The notes under the pieces are model-generated. The model did no database searches and was not told where the DNA came from. It saw nothing but the letters and a program-made list of their open reading frames with translations. A DNA stretch of 64,000 nucleotides from Actibacterium atlanticum (GTDB lineage Bacteria; Pseudomonadota; Alphaproteobacteria; Rhodobacterales; Rhodobacteraceae): positions 211,794 through 275,793 of the forward strand of contig NZ_AQQY01000005.1 of the NCBI RefSeq assembly GCF_000671395.1, read 5' to 3'. Below, piece after piece: positions 34,516 through 43,628 of this stretch (position 1 is its first letter; each line of letters opens with the position of its first letter). The position numbers and the translations under genes are program-made.

Positions 34516-35343
34516 CTACCCGACAAAGCGATAGCCGATCCCGCGCACAGTTTCGATCAGCTCGGGGTGGTCCTTGTTCGGGTCCAACTTGCGGCGCAGG
34601 TTAATGATATGCTGATCCAATGCGCGTGAATTCGGCATGAATTCGCGCCCCCAGCCTTCATCATAAAGTTCATCACGGGTCACCACAGTGCCCGCGCGGG
34701 CCTGAAGCAAAACCAATAGCTTGGTATCTCGTTTGGTTAGCTGAATCTCCCGGCCGTCCCGGCGGGCACTGAATTGTTCAGGGAGCAATTCAAACCCTGC
34801 AGAAACAGGCTTCTGTTGTCGTTGTCGCCACAGGGCCAGACCGGCCAGCGCAGCCGAAGTCATGGCCAGCGCAACCGCCGCCCCATGCCTGATGCGCGCG
34901 CTTTGCGTGTCCAGATTTGCGAAGCCAAGCAGCGCCGCAAGCTCTGCGCGGTCATAAATCAGGCAGGCCGCAGGCGCGCGTTGGCAATAGAGCACCTGCC
35001 GTCCTTCGCGATCAAACGGGGTCCAGATCGTTTCATCGGCCTCGGTCAAGACCGCGCGCACATCGTTCAGATCATACTGATCAAGCTCGTTTTTCAGCGG
35101 GCTGAAGCTGTCTGGCAAGGGATAGAGCACCGTCCCCGATGCATCCCAAAGTGCCAGTTGAAGCAAGGCGCCATGCTCGGCTACCCGAACGCCAATCAGG
35201 TCATTCTTAGGAACAAGCGCAATCAGTTCTGCCGCGTTTTGGCGGGCATAGTCTTTGGCAACGGTCCAGGGATCTGGACGCAGAAACAAAACCGCGGACA
35301 TCGCCAAAGCTAAGACGGAAACAACGAAAAGACCTTTTTTCAT
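34516..35343 (-). CDS. Membrane-tethered winged-helix regulator with periplasmic sensor
   Basis: 275 residues. One membrane helix at the N-terminus (about 4-22; LFVVSVLALAMSAVLFL), a periplasmic domain of about 130 residues with two cysteines (VLYCQRAPAACLIY), a second membrane helix (about 152-170; AVALAMTSAALAGLALW), and a C-terminal OmpR/PhoB-type DNA-binding domain (QLTKRDTKLLVLLQARAGTVVTRDELYDEGWG, then HIINLRRKLDPN and ETVRGIGYRFVG). Signal and DNA binding are in one chain, as in ToxR/CadC, but the order is reversed. Likely it controls the MOSC and NosR-like genes behind it and perhaps the divergent YHS unit. Confidence 0.85.
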   Translation of the reverse strand: MKKGLFVVSVLALAMSAVLFLRPDPWTVAKDYARQNAAELIALVPKNDLIGVRVAEHGALLQLALWDASGTVLYPLPDSFSPLKNELDQYDLNDVRAVLTEADETIWTPFDREGRQVLYCQRAPAACLIYDRAELAALLGFANLDTQSARIRHGAAVALAMTSAALAGLALWRQRQQKPVSAGFELLPEQFSARRDGREIQLTKRDTKLLVLLQARAGTVVTRDELYDEGWGREFMPNSRALDQHIINLRRKLDPNKDHPELIETVRGIGYRFVG

Positions 35344-35627
35344 GCGCAGACTATGACCTTAATCCAAGGGGAGCAGAATAGGATTTTGGTCTAGTCCGCT
35401 GATCGCCCCGGTCGCGAAAATGGGCACTGACAAGCGGCATCATTTACCTTGGGCCTTAGCCTGCGCCTTGGGGCAGGTTTGAAAATTTATCTGCGCTTAA
35501 CATACCTCTTGGTTTTGTGATCAGCCGCTTACGATTCCGTCAGTAGTTGTGAACAGTGTCGGCCTGTTTTGTATCAGGCCCTTGGGCTAGGCTTTCGCCA
35601 TCCTCTCAACAAAAAGGACCAGTCACG

Positions 35628-36140
35628 TTGAAACATCTCGCTCTGGCAGCCGCCTTCACATTGACGTCCGGTGCAGCATTCGCCGGGCCGCAGTATCTGG
35701 ACCAAACCGGATACGCCGCGTCGGGTTATGACGTTGTGGCCTATTTCTCTCTGGAACAGTCCGAAATTGGTCAGTCTCAGCCCGAAGCGATCCCCGGGAA
35801 AGCTGATTTGACGGCAGAGTACAACGGGGCCAAGTTTGCGTTCTCGTCCCCGGAGAATTTGGAAAAGTTCGTTGCATCGCCTGAAAAATACGCCCCCCAG
35901 TATGATGGGCACTGTGCTTATGGCGTGTCGCGTGGCGGCAAAGTGCCGGGCAATCCGCACCTGTGGCGGATCGTTGATGACAAGCTGTATCTGAACATCA
36001 CCAAGCAGGTTGTTGGCTTCTGGGAAGAAGACATCCCAGGCAATCTGTCTTTGGCGGAAAACAACTGGGTCGGCATCGAACCCGATGCGGCTTCGGACAT
36101 TCAGGTGCCCAAGTTCACCTCTCCGGCGCCGGTGAAGTAA
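35628..36140 (+). CDS. Secreted YHS domain protein
   Basis: 170 residues from a TTG start at 35628, chosen because AAAAAGGA stands nine bases before it and the product then begins with a clear Sec signal (MKHLALAAAFTLTSGAAFA). The YHS-type fold is seen in TGYAASGYDVVAYFSLEQ, AEYNGAKFAFSSPENLEKFVASPEKYAPQYDGHCAYGVSRG. YHS proteins are thought to bind metals, often copper, in the periplasm. It begins a three-gene unit with a rhodanese and an alpha/beta hydrolase. Confidence 0.85.
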   Translation: MKHLALAAAFTLTSGAAFAGPQYLDQTGYAASGYDVVAYFSLEQSEIGQSQPEAIPGKADLTAEYNGAKFAFSSPENLEKFVASPEKYAPQYDGHCAYGVSRGGKVPGNPHLWRIVDDKLYLNITKQVVGFWEEDIPGNLSLAENNWVGIEPDAASDIQVPKFTSPAPVK

Positions 36141-36143
36141 CCC

Positions 36144-36590
36144 GTGAAACGGCGTGGATTTCTTGTTGGCGGTGCCGCCCTGGTTTCGGCTGGGGCGGCT
36201 GGCTATTACTGGACGCGCCCGCCCGAGGCGCTGGTTCAGATGACCCCGCCTCAGGCGCTGAATGCCGTTGCGGGGAACGCCCTGATTTTGGTCGATATTC
36301 GCCGGCCCGATGAATGGGCTGCGACCGGCGTGGCGCAAGGCGCCGTTGCGGTGGACATGCGGCGCGAAGACTTCGCCCAAGCGGTGCGGGCCCAAATCAT
36401 CGCCCGACCCGATACCCCCGTCGCAATGATTTGCGCACGTGGCGTCCGGTCACGCAGAGTGGTGGCCCAGATGGAGGCGCAGGGTCTGCGCAACATCATT
36501 GATATCCCCGAAGGCATGCTTGGGTCCCGCGCGGGTCCGGGCTGGCTTGCCCGCGGGCTTCCCGTGACATTCGAGTTTCAGCAAGGATGA
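36144..36590 (+). CDS. Exported rhodanese-like protein
   Basis: 148 residues from GTG 36144, three bases behind the YHS gene. The N-terminus MKRRGFLVGGAALVSAGAAGYYW looks like a Tat signal or anchor. The rhodanese domain (about 35-140) is recognised by ILVDIRRPDEWAATGVAQGAVAVDM and the active-site cysteine loop MICARGVRSRRVV. It probably handles sulfane sulfur in the periplasm. The pairing with a YHS protein suggests metal or sulfur chemistry in the envelope. Confidence 0.86.
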   Translation: MKRRGFLVGGAALVSAGAAGYYWTRPPEALVQMTPPQALNAVAGNALILVDIRRPDEWAATGVAQGAVAVDMRREDFAQAVRAQIIARPDTPVAMICARGVRSRRVVAQMEAQGLRNIIDIPEGMLGSRAGPGWLARGLPVTFEFQQG

Positions 36591-36600
36591 TGGATCAACC

Positions 36601-37443
36601 ATGACCCAGACCAAGACGACTCTAGCCGCGATGACCCTGGCGGGTGTCGCGCTTTTCGCGACCGGCGCGTCCGCCTGCGGCCCTGACAGCGCCTGCCCGG
36701 TTGAGGGCGGCGAGTACCTTGTCGCGCTTCCTGATGGGCCACCAAAGGGCGCAGTGATGTTCATCCATGGCTATGGCAGCAGCGCTGCGGGTGTGTTGCG
36801 CAACTCGGGCATGATCAATGCCATATTAGAGCGCGGTTATATGTTGGTCGCACCCAATGGCCTGACCATGGAGGGACGCAACGGCGGGAACTGGTCGTTC
36901 CATCCCCAGCGGTATCAACGGCGCGATGAGGTGGCCTTTATCCACACCGTCAAGGATGACGTGATCGAGCGGTTTGGCATCACACAAGAGGATATCTTGC
37001 TGTCGGGCTTTTCGATTGGTGGCTCTATGGCCAGCTATGTGGCGTGCCAGACCCCTGATGCTTTCCACGCCTATGCCCCCGTTGGCGGCAGCTTCTGGCG
37101 TCCGCACCCCACCACATGCGAGGGTGATGTGCGTTTGTTTCACACGCACGGATGGAATGACGGCACGGTGCCGCTGGAAGGGCGGGTGATCCGGGGCGAG
37201 GACATCAACGATATCGGTGCTTTCGCCCAAGGAGATGTTTTTCATGCCATGGATATTTGGCGCCAAAGCAATGATTGCATCCATGCAAAGGCCGACCGGA
37301 TGAAGACCGAGGGCGCCTATTGGATTCGCGGGTGGGATCGCTGCGTGCCCGGATCTTCGTTGGAATTTGCGCTGTTCCCGGGCGGGCATGTGATCCCGGC
37401 AGGCTGGTCGGATATGGTGCTGGACTGGTTCGAAAGCCTTTGA
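36601..37443 (+). CDS. Secreted alpha/beta hydrolase (polyhydroxybutyrate depolymerase/LpqC-like)
   Basis: 280 residues. A Sec signal (about 1-25) is followed by an alpha/beta hydrolase fold: oxyanion region AVMFIHGYGSSAAGVL, nucleophile elbow LSGFSIGGSMASY (Ser), acid in HTHGWNDGTVP (Asp), and histidine in LFPGGHVIPAGW. Family members hydrolyse esters such as feruloyl or polyhydroxyalkanoate esters. The substrate is unknown. Last gene of the YHS-rhodanese unit, closed by a strong terminator. Confidence 0.85.
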   Translation: MTQTKTTLAAMTLAGVALFATGASACGPDSACPVEGGEYLVALPDGPPKGAVMFIHGYGSSAAGVLRNSGMINAILERGYMLVAPNGLTMEGRNGGNWSFHPQRYQRRDEVAFIHTVKDDVIERFGITQEDILLSGFSIGGSMASYVACQTPDAFHAYAPVGGSFWRPHPTTCEGDVRLFHTHGWNDGTVPLEGRVIRGEDINDIGAFAQGDVFHAMDIWRQSNDCIHAKADRMKTEGAYWIRGWDRCVPGSSLEFALFPGGHVIPAGWSDMVLDWFESL

Positions 37444-37469
37444 CGCTCTGAACCTTGATGAAAGGGTTG

Positions 37470-37508
37470 AACCGCCCCTGCAGGCGTTGTTCGCAGGGGC
37501 GGTTTTCT
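37470..37508. terminator. Rho-independent terminator, probably bidirectional
   Basis: AACCGCCCCTGC (37470-37481) and GCAGGGGCGGTT (37493-37504) form a perfect 12-bp stem ending in TTTTCT on one side and led by A-rich sequence on the other. It lies between the convergent hydrolase and opgH genes and can serve both. Confidence 0.88.
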
Positions 37509-37521
37509 GTTGTAAGGTGGA

Positions 37522-39405
37522 TCACTCTGCCGGGGTGATCACGCTGCCTTGCAAATGATCGCGCAAGACTTGGCGTTCGGCCCGCGCCGCGGTCATAATC
37601 CGAGGCTCATTCAGGCTATGTGGCGTGTCCAGCCGCAGTGCGCGGACCGGACCGTTGGCAATGCGCGCACCGCTTAGCAATGACAGCGGCACCGCACATG
37701 TCAGGCTGGTCGCGATCGGCACCAGCCAGAATGACAGGGCGCCGGTTTGCATGCCCCAGAACATCGCCAGCCCAAGCCCGGTTTCCAACATGTGAAACCG
37801 CAGCGTCATAGCCACCCCATAGCCCGCCGCACCGCGCGATTGCGGGCTCCAGCCGCCGCGCCCCAGAAGGGCGCGCAAGACCGCGATGCTTTGCTGCACC
37901 ATCAGGATGGGAGCATAGAGGATCGACAGGATGATCTCGACCAGAACGCTGGCCACAAAGGACAGCAACCCCCCATAGTTTTGGCGCACACGCGGATTCA
38001 GCCCAAGCGCCACCATGCTGGATAGTTTCGGGATCAACAGCATGGCATAGATAAAGATCAAAAAGCCGCCACCGCCCATTTGTTCGGTCTGCGGCCAGAT
38101 TGGATACAGCGGGTTGGCCGCGTTGAAATAGCCCTCTGCCGCATCGCTATGCATACCGATCATGGCCCAGATCGCGATCAGCGCCAGCCAGGCCGGGGAC
38201 AACAGGAAAGCCACCGCGCCCTGAAGCAGATGAAAGCGGGTGATGGGATGAAACCCACGCGCCGAGAGCAACCGCAAATGCTGTAGATTACCTTGGCACC
38301 AGCGACGGTCCCGAAGCGCATAGTCGATCAATGTCTGAGGGGCCTCTTCGAAACTGCCCCCGACATGGGGCAGGAAACGAACGGCCCATCCTGCGCGCCG
38401 CAACATCCCGGCTTCGACAAAGTCATGCGAAAGGATCAGGCTTTCACGCCCACGCCAGCTGCGCAGATAGGGCAGGGCGGCGCTTTCGGCGAAAGCGCGG
38501 GTGCGGATGATGGCGTTATGGCCCCAGTAATTGCCTTCGCGCTGGGACCAGGCCGACAGGCCCTCGGCCAACAGCCAGCCGTAGATCGTGTTCGAAAACT
38601 GCTGAATGCGGCCAAACAAGGTTTCCGAGCCGATCACCATGGGAAAACTCTGGATCAGTCCGGCTTCGGGGTCGCTGGCCAGGGCGCGGGTTAAATGACG
38701 GATGGCAGAGCCGCTCATCAAACTGTCTGCGTCCAGAACCACCATGGCGTCAAACGCGCCGCCCCAGTTTTCCAGCCAGTCGCTGATATTGCCGACCTTC
38801 TTGTCGGTGTTCTTGAGCCGCCTACGGTAATACACGTCAATCGCGGCGGGCGCCTGTTGCAAAAGGGCGGCAAAGGCCTGTTCTTCTTGTTTCGCGATCA
38901 CCGGATCAAAGGTGTCTGACAAGATGAAAGCACAGTACCGATCGCGGCTTTGCTTTTGGGCCAGCTCTTTCAGCATTGCCTGCAGGTTGCCAAAGACATC
39001 CTCAGGGGCTTCGTTATAGACGGGAACCAACAGCGCCACGGTCTGCGGATCATGTGGAACGCGGCTTTGGCGCAGCGGGCGGCGCGCAAAGATCAGCCGT
39101 ACCAATCCCACCATGACCGAGCTGACAGAAAGCGAAACCCAGACAAAGGTCAGGCCAATCAATGCAACAGCTACGGTCTCTGTGAGGGTGACTCCGCCGG
39201 CTTGAAACCAGTCGAAAAAGCCGACCATCAACGAGATGGTGACCAAAAGCGCGGGGCCAAAAGCGGCCATGCGCCAAAGTCGATCCGGCCATGAGCTGCG
39301 GAATTTGCGACGTGGCTCGGGCCTATCGCCAAAATCCTGCTGGGTAAGCGCAAGTGGCGCGCGCGGTGGCATCTGTATCGCAGCATAGGGCGTCATGCGG
39401 TCCAC
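37522..39405 (-). CDS. opgH: Periplasmic glucan glucosyltransferase OpgH/MdoH
   Basis: 627 residues. Two N-terminal membrane helices (about 45-68, 78-100), a family 2 glycosyltransferase domain (about 120-370; VALLVPVYNEAPEDVFGN, the Asp motif VVLDADSLMSG, LSHDFVEAG, and DRRWCQGNLQHLRLL as the Q/RxxRW-type site), then several membrane helices. It polymerises glucose from UDP-glucose to the backbone of osmoregulated periplasmic glucans. Shorter than the E. coli enzyme (over 800), mainly at the N-terminus. It overlaps opgG by 13 bases and ends the opgC-opgG-opgH operon. Confidence 0.94.
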   Translation of the reverse strand: MDRMTPYAAIQMPPRAPLALTQQDFGDRPEPRRKFRSSWPDRLWRMAAFGPALLVTISLMVGFFDWFQAGGVTLTETVAVALIGLTFVWVSLSVSSVMVGLVRLIFARRPLRQSRVPHDPQTVALLVPVYNEAPEDVFGNLQAMLKELAQKQSRDRYCAFILSDTFDPVIAKQEEQAFAALLQQAPAAIDVYYRRRLKNTDKKVGNISDWLENWGGAFDAMVVLDADSLMSGSAIRHLTRALASDPEAGLIQSFPMVIGSETLFGRIQQFSNTIYGWLLAEGLSAWSQREGNYWGHNAIIRTRAFAESAALPYLRSWRGRESLILSHDFVEAGMLRRAGWAVRFLPHVGGSFEEAPQTLIDYALRDRRWCQGNLQHLRLLSARGFHPITRFHLLQGAVAFLLSPAWLALIAIWAMIGMHSDAAEGYFNAANPLYPIWPQTEQMGGGGFLIFIYAMLLIPKLSSMVALGLNPRVRQNYGGLLSFVASVLVEIILSILYAPILMVQQSIAVLRALLGRGGWSPQSRGAAGYGVAMTLRFHMLETGLGLAMFWGMQTGALSFWLVPIATSLTCAVPLSLLSGARIANGPVRALRLDTPHSLNEPRIMTAARAERQVLRDHLQGSVITPAE

Positions 39406-40922
39406 CGGTACAGCCAGGTTTCAGTCAAAAGCCGGTCATCCAGGCGCAGCTCGGCGCGGAACTCAATCAGCGTCGCGTCTTCGGGTTCGAACTTGAACAC
39501 AAGACGCGGACCGCCGGTTTCTGGGTTGATCTGCACCACCCCCGGAGATGTTTTCCCCGCGCTGCTGCGAATGACCTTGGTCAGATCGTCCAGATCCTCG
39601 GGCAGGTCAGGGCCGGGTTCAAAATCAATCGCGATGATAATGCCGGTTTCAAACGCGTCACCGATCCGGGTGTTAAGCACCCGCATCCCGCGGCCAAAGC
39701 CGTTGTCCGCACCCCAGGTCAGGTTATAGCTGAGCTTATGTTCCTGACCCGCAGTTAAGGGCTGATCCGGGCGCCAGTAGGCAACGATATTGTCATAGAT
39801 TTCGCGGTCAGTTGGGATTTCCACCAAGGTTACCGCGCCGCGCCCCCAGCCTTCGCCGGGTTCCACCCACAGCGATGGGCGGTTGTGATAAAGCGCTTCA
39901 AGGTCGGCGAAATCGCTGAACTTGCGCGCCCGCTGCATCAGGCCAAACCCCTTGGGGTTGGTGTCGACAAAGGCGCTGATTTGCAGGTGTTTCGGGTTGG
40001 CAAGCGGTCGCCACAGGGTTTCGCCCGCGCCATTGCGGATCAACAAACCGTCGCTGTCATGAACCGCCGGTCGGAAATCCGAGAACCTATCGCGGTTGGT
40101 TTCGTCGAACTGGAACATAGAGGTCAACGGCGCGATCCCCACATGCGGCATGTCCTGTCGTGGGAAAAGCGTCGCTTCGACCTCCATGGTCAATGGCTGT
40201 CCGGGTCGGATTACGAAACGATAGGCCCCGGTGCAGCTTGGGCTGTCCAGCAAGGCATGCACGACGTGACGCGTATCGCCCATGACCGGTTGTTCCAGCC
40301 AGAAATGGGTGAAGTCGGGGAACTCTTCGCCGGTGGGTTCAGCCGTGTCGATCGCCAGACCGCGGGCCGACAGACCGTAGGTGTCGCCGGTGCCGATGGC
40401 CCGGAAATAGCTCGCGCCCTGAAAGACGGCGAATTCCGAAAACTGCCCCGGGCGGCGCAGCTCGCTGCGCAGGCGCAGGCCAGAATACCCCAGCGTGTCA
40501 TCCATCGGCAGGTCGTTGAAGACGCCGGTTTGATTGAAGACTGTGGGGTCAAACAGCAAGGGGCGCGCCACTTCTCCCTCAATCACATGAACCGAGATCG
40601 GGCGCGGGAAGTACAGGCCGGGCGCAAATACATCCAGCCGCAGCGGGCTTTGCGGATCATCCGCCCAAAGCGCGCGCCGGGTGTCGAACCGGAAATTCCG
40701 GTACTGGTCATAGCTGATGTTTTGCCAGGCTTGGGGAATTGCCGGGCGTTCCTGATAAGGGCGCTTTGCCAGTTGGCGTGCCATGGCGATGATCTGGTCG
40801 GGCGAAAACGGCTCGGGTTTGCCCAACTGCAAAGGCGGCTGGTCAGAGAGACTGGCATCGGTTGCAAGGGCAGGGGACGCGGCAAGGGCCATCACCCCTG
40901 CCAGAAATTCACGGCGGATCAT
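39393..40922 (-). CDS. opgG: Periplasmic glucan biosynthesis protein OpgG/MdoG
   Basis: About 509 residues from ATG 40922, which overlaps the opgC stop (ATGA) and gives a twin-arginine-type signal (MIRREFLAGVMALAASPALA). The OpgG fold is evident: PYQERPAIPQAWQNISYDQYRNFRFDTRRALWAD, FEETN-type FDETNRDRFSDFRPAVHDSDGLLI, and NRPSLWVEPGEGWGRGAVTLVEIPTDREIYDNIVAYWRP. The protein acts in the periplasm on the nascent glucan, probably in branching or release. Confidence 0.94.
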   Translation of the reverse strand: MIRREFLAGVMALAASPALATDASLSDQPPLQLGKPEPFSPDQIIAMARQLAKRPYQERPAIPQAWQNISYDQYRNFRFDTRRALWADDPQSPLRLDVFAPGLYFPRPISVHVIEGEVARPLLFDPTVFNQTGVFNDLPMDDTLGYSGLRLRSELRRPGQFSEFAVFQGASYFRAIGTGDTYGLSARGLAIDTAEPTGEEFPDFTHFWLEQPVMGDTRHVVHALLDSPSCTGAYRFVIRPGQPLTMEVEATLFPRQDMPHVGIAPLTSMFQFDETNRDRFSDFRPAVHDSDGLLIRNGAGETLWRPLANPKHLQISAFVDTNPKGFGLMQRARKFSDFADLEALYHNRPSLWVEPGEGWGRGAVTLVEIPTDREIYDNIVAYWRPDQPLTAGQEHKLSYNLTWGADNGFGRGMRVLNTRIGDAFETGIIIAIDFEPGPDLPEDLDDLTKVIRSSAGKTSPGVVQINPETGGPRLVFKFEPEDATLIEFRAELRLDDRLLTETWLYRWTA

Positions 40923-42127
40923 CTGGGCAACTCTTGTTTTTTGGGTTTCCACGGGGAAGATTTGAACCACGCTGTGCCATAGGCCACGCCGACAATCAGG
41001 GCAAAGCCCAACAGGTTGACCCAGAACATCGAAAACGCGTTGCGCCCCACCTGATCAAAGAGAACGCCCAGCAAGCGTGCAAGGAACATCGACGAGATAA
41101 ACACTGCAAGCGACTGCTGGCCGACCTTCATGATCATCGCCAGCACTGCGCGCCAGGTGCTGTGCAGCAAGCCGGGGCCATCCGTTGCGCGAATATTGTC
41201 GCCATTCGGTCCAACCAACACCCAAGCAACATATGCCGTGGCAAGGAAATGGACATACCGCAGCAGGCCGAAATTGGTTTTGCCGATCAAATCACCCAGC
41301 AGGGCGCGGGTCTCGGCAAAGAAGCTGACGGCACGCAGGATGCGGAAATAGGCAAAGGGCAGCGACAAAACGATCACAGCCACCGCGATCCAGAACAAAG
41401 TACGGCTTTTGGGCGGCGCGGGCAGCCATCCTGACATAAAGGCAAAGCCGGTGAAAAAGATCAGTTGCCAGCCAAACGGATTGAAGAACCACTGACGCTG
41501 AGACCACGGCTCGGCCGGCAGGTTCAGCCCGCTTACCTGAGTAACGGCCCAAAGCCCGACCACGAAAGCGGCCGCGGCCAGTTTGTGCAGTTTCGCCAAA
41601 CCAATAACCAGCGGCATCATCGCCAGAATGACAAGGTACATCGGCAGGATGTCAAAGTAATTGGGCACATAAGTCAGGGTGAACAGCCCAACCAGCTGTG
41701 CTTGGGTGTCTTTGAAGAACGGATAGAGGTTCAGCTGGGCGATATAATCGCGTCCCTCAGGAAGAGCCATGTTCAACGCAACCATGGTCATGGCGATTGC
41801 AAAGAACAGGCCCAGATGCGCCCAGTACACCTGCCAAACGCGATAGGCCACGCGCGCGCTGCCCATGGCCAGCCCGCGGTCACGAAAGACTTTGCCAAAG
41901 GCAATGGCGCTGGCCATGCCCGAACAAAACACAAAGGTCTCGGTCGCATCTGAAAAGCCGAACCGGGCCGGAATCCAAAGCGCCAGCCAGTCGTTCGGGA
42001 TATGGGCAATCAGGATGATGAACATCGCAATGCCGCGAAAGAAATCCAGTCTCGGGTCGCGGGTCGTGGCATGAGGGCGCGGCACCGCGACCTTGGCCTG
42101 TTGTTCGTAAGACAAAGTAAGAGACAT
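40919..42127 (-). CDS. opgC: OpgC protein (membrane acyltransferase acting on periplasmic glucans)
   Basis: 402 residues with about ten membrane helices. The N-terminus RDPRLDFFRGIAMFIILIAHIPNDWLALWIPARFGFSDATETFVFCSGMASAIAFG is the OpgC signature. In Rhodobacter sphaeroides OpgC is needed for succinyl substitution of these glucans. The gene directly follows a TPR-protein gene (stop and start adjacent) and overlaps opgG by four bases, so all four are one operon. Confidence 0.92.
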   Translation of the reverse strand: MSLTLSYEQQAKVAVPRPHATTRDPRLDFFRGIAMFIILIAHIPNDWLALWIPARFGFSDATETFVFCSGMASAIAFGKVFRDRGLAMGSARVAYRVWQVYWAHLGLFFAIAMTMVALNMALPEGRDYIAQLNLYPFFKDTQAQLVGLFTLTYVPNYFDILPMYLVILAMMPLVIGLAKLHKLAAAAFVVGLWAVTQVSGLNLPAEPWSQRQWFFNPFGWQLIFFTGFAFMSGWLPAPPKSRTLFWIAVAVIVLSLPFAYFRILRAVSFFAETRALLGDLIGKTNFGLLRYVHFLATAYVAWVLVGPNGDNIRATDGPGLLHSTWRAVLAMIMKVGQQSLAVFISSMFLARLLGVLFDQVGRNAFSMFWVNLLGFALIVGVAYGTAWFKSSPWKPKKQELPR

Positions 42128-43486
42128 TTATTGTGCAGCCGTCGCGTGGTTGATGTTACGCAGCTTTCCAATCGCGCTCAGCCGGGTGTCAGAGAAGGTG
42201 TCGCTGGCGCCCTTGCGCAGATCACGGCGCTTGAGCAACAGCGCTTCGACCTGATCCAGATGCCCGGCACGCAGCCCGGCATCAATGGTGACGCGTTCGA
42301 ATACGTCCCGTTGCGCGTGACTGCCCCCGATCACCTGAAACTTCGGCTGGGCCGCTGAAAGCTTTTTGAACGCGGTGTCATAGCGCGCTTCGCCAAATGC
42401 GGCCAGCCCTTCGGCGGCGGCAAGGCCGGGGTCACCCATGACATGCGTGGTGTGACCCGGCAGATGGGCTTTCTCAGCCACGCGGGCAATCATCCGGTTG
42501 GCCGCGTCGTGGCGTTTGTCGCCAGCCAAGGCCAGCATATAGTGCAGATCGGCAAAGGTCAGGCAGCCGTCATCCGCGCGGGCTTCGGCCAGATCGGCCA
42601 GCTCTTCCCAGCGGTCACCGACGTGAACCCCTTCAAGCTCTAGGCGTAAAAGCAACGAAGACGCGTTCGAGAAGTCCCGATAGTCATCGGTTTTATCCTG
42701 TCGGATGCGGGTGTCATAAAGTGACAAAACCAGATCTGACTCGCCCTGATCCAGATGCAGCAACGCCTTATGCCACCAGACGTGATAGCGGAAGTTGTTG
42801 CAGTGGTTCCAAGCCGTCTTGTGCGAGTCGATCAAGGCGATGCCCTTGGCCGGATCATGGGTCATGTCATAGACATGGGCGACCGCATGCATGCCCCACG
42901 CGTCATCCCCGACCAGCGAAAGCCCTTCCAGCCCCGTGGCCTCGGCCTGTCTGTAGCTGCCGGTTTCCTCTTGGGCGAAACTCAGACAGCCCAGCAGATA
43001 GCCCCGCAAAGGATGTTCCTCATGGGCGTCCAGCACGCGTTCCAACGACCGGCGCATCCCCAGATTGTCACCAAGAATAAAACGGATGGCATGGCTGACT
43101 TTGGCCGATAGCGTATCCGCAGGGTTCAGCCGCATCGCCTGTTCCATACAATCAACCGCACCGCGAGGATCGTCTTGCAGCCACGCCCCCAACGCACAGA
43201 CCCAAAGTTGTTCGCGTGTGGTGGCCCCTCCATGCGCCAGAGCCGCCACAGCATCGCGATGCGCGTCCCGCGCAACGCTCACCATTTCGCGCCGACCCAA
43301 CATCAGTGAAAACAGCCCGCGCGCTGCGATTCCCATGGCGAACCCGGGCTCTTCGTGCAGCACCGCACCAAGGTGTTCGGGTGTCACAGCAGTATGGGCA
43401 AGAAAGCCCCGAACCATGTTATCCCAATGCTTCAATGCGGTTGAAGAACTTAGGCTGATTGGACAGGTGCAAATATCTGTTTTCAT
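42128..43486 (-). CDS. Tetratricopeptide repeat protein
   Basis: About 452 residues from ATG 43486, with no clear membrane segment or signal. Helical repeats of TPR type run through the chain (DDPRGAVDCMEQAMRLNPADTLSAK, then HPLRGYLLGCLSFAQEETGSYRQAEATGLEGLSL, and WGMHAVAHVYDMTHDPAKGIALIDSHKTAW). It resembles the conserved TPR protein family found as single genes in alphaproteobacteria; the role is unknown. Its stop touches the opgC start, so it is expressed with the glucan genes and may be a regulatory or assembly partner. Confidence 0.8.
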   Translation of the reverse strand: MKTDICTCPISLSSSTALKHWDNMVRGFLAHTAVTPEHLGAVLHEEPGFAMGIAARGLFSLMLGRREMVSVARDAHRDAVAALAHGGATTREQLWVCALGAWLQDDPRGAVDCMEQAMRLNPADTLSAKVSHAIRFILGDNLGMRRSLERVLDAHEEHPLRGYLLGCLSFAQEETGSYRQAEATGLEGLSLVGDDAWGMHAVAHVYDMTHDPAKGIALIDSHKTAWNHCNNFRYHVWWHKALLHLDQGESDLVLSLYDTRIRQDKTDDYRDFSNASSLLLRLELEGVHVGDRWEELADLAEARADDGCLTFADLHYMLALAGDKRHDAANRMIARVAEKAHLPGHTTHVMGDPGLAAAEGLAAFGEARYDTAFKKLSAAQPKFQVIGGSHAQRDVFERVTIDAGLRAGHLDQVEALLLKRRDLRKGASDTFSDTRLSAIGKLRNINHATAAQ

Positions 43487-43628
43487 GTATGTTCTCGTGG
43501 CTGATGCTAGGCGTTGCGGTTGATCAAAAACTAAAAGCCGGTTCGCCAAGAGGCACCTCACGTCCCCGGCACCTTGCAGGAACGTGAAGATGCCTCACTG
43601 TTTCGTGAAGCAAGCCCAATTGCGGGCG

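Noticed and set aside
39885..40982. 365-codon plus-strand frame opposite opgG
   Set aside because: Antisense to a clear OpgG protein; no family likeness of its own.
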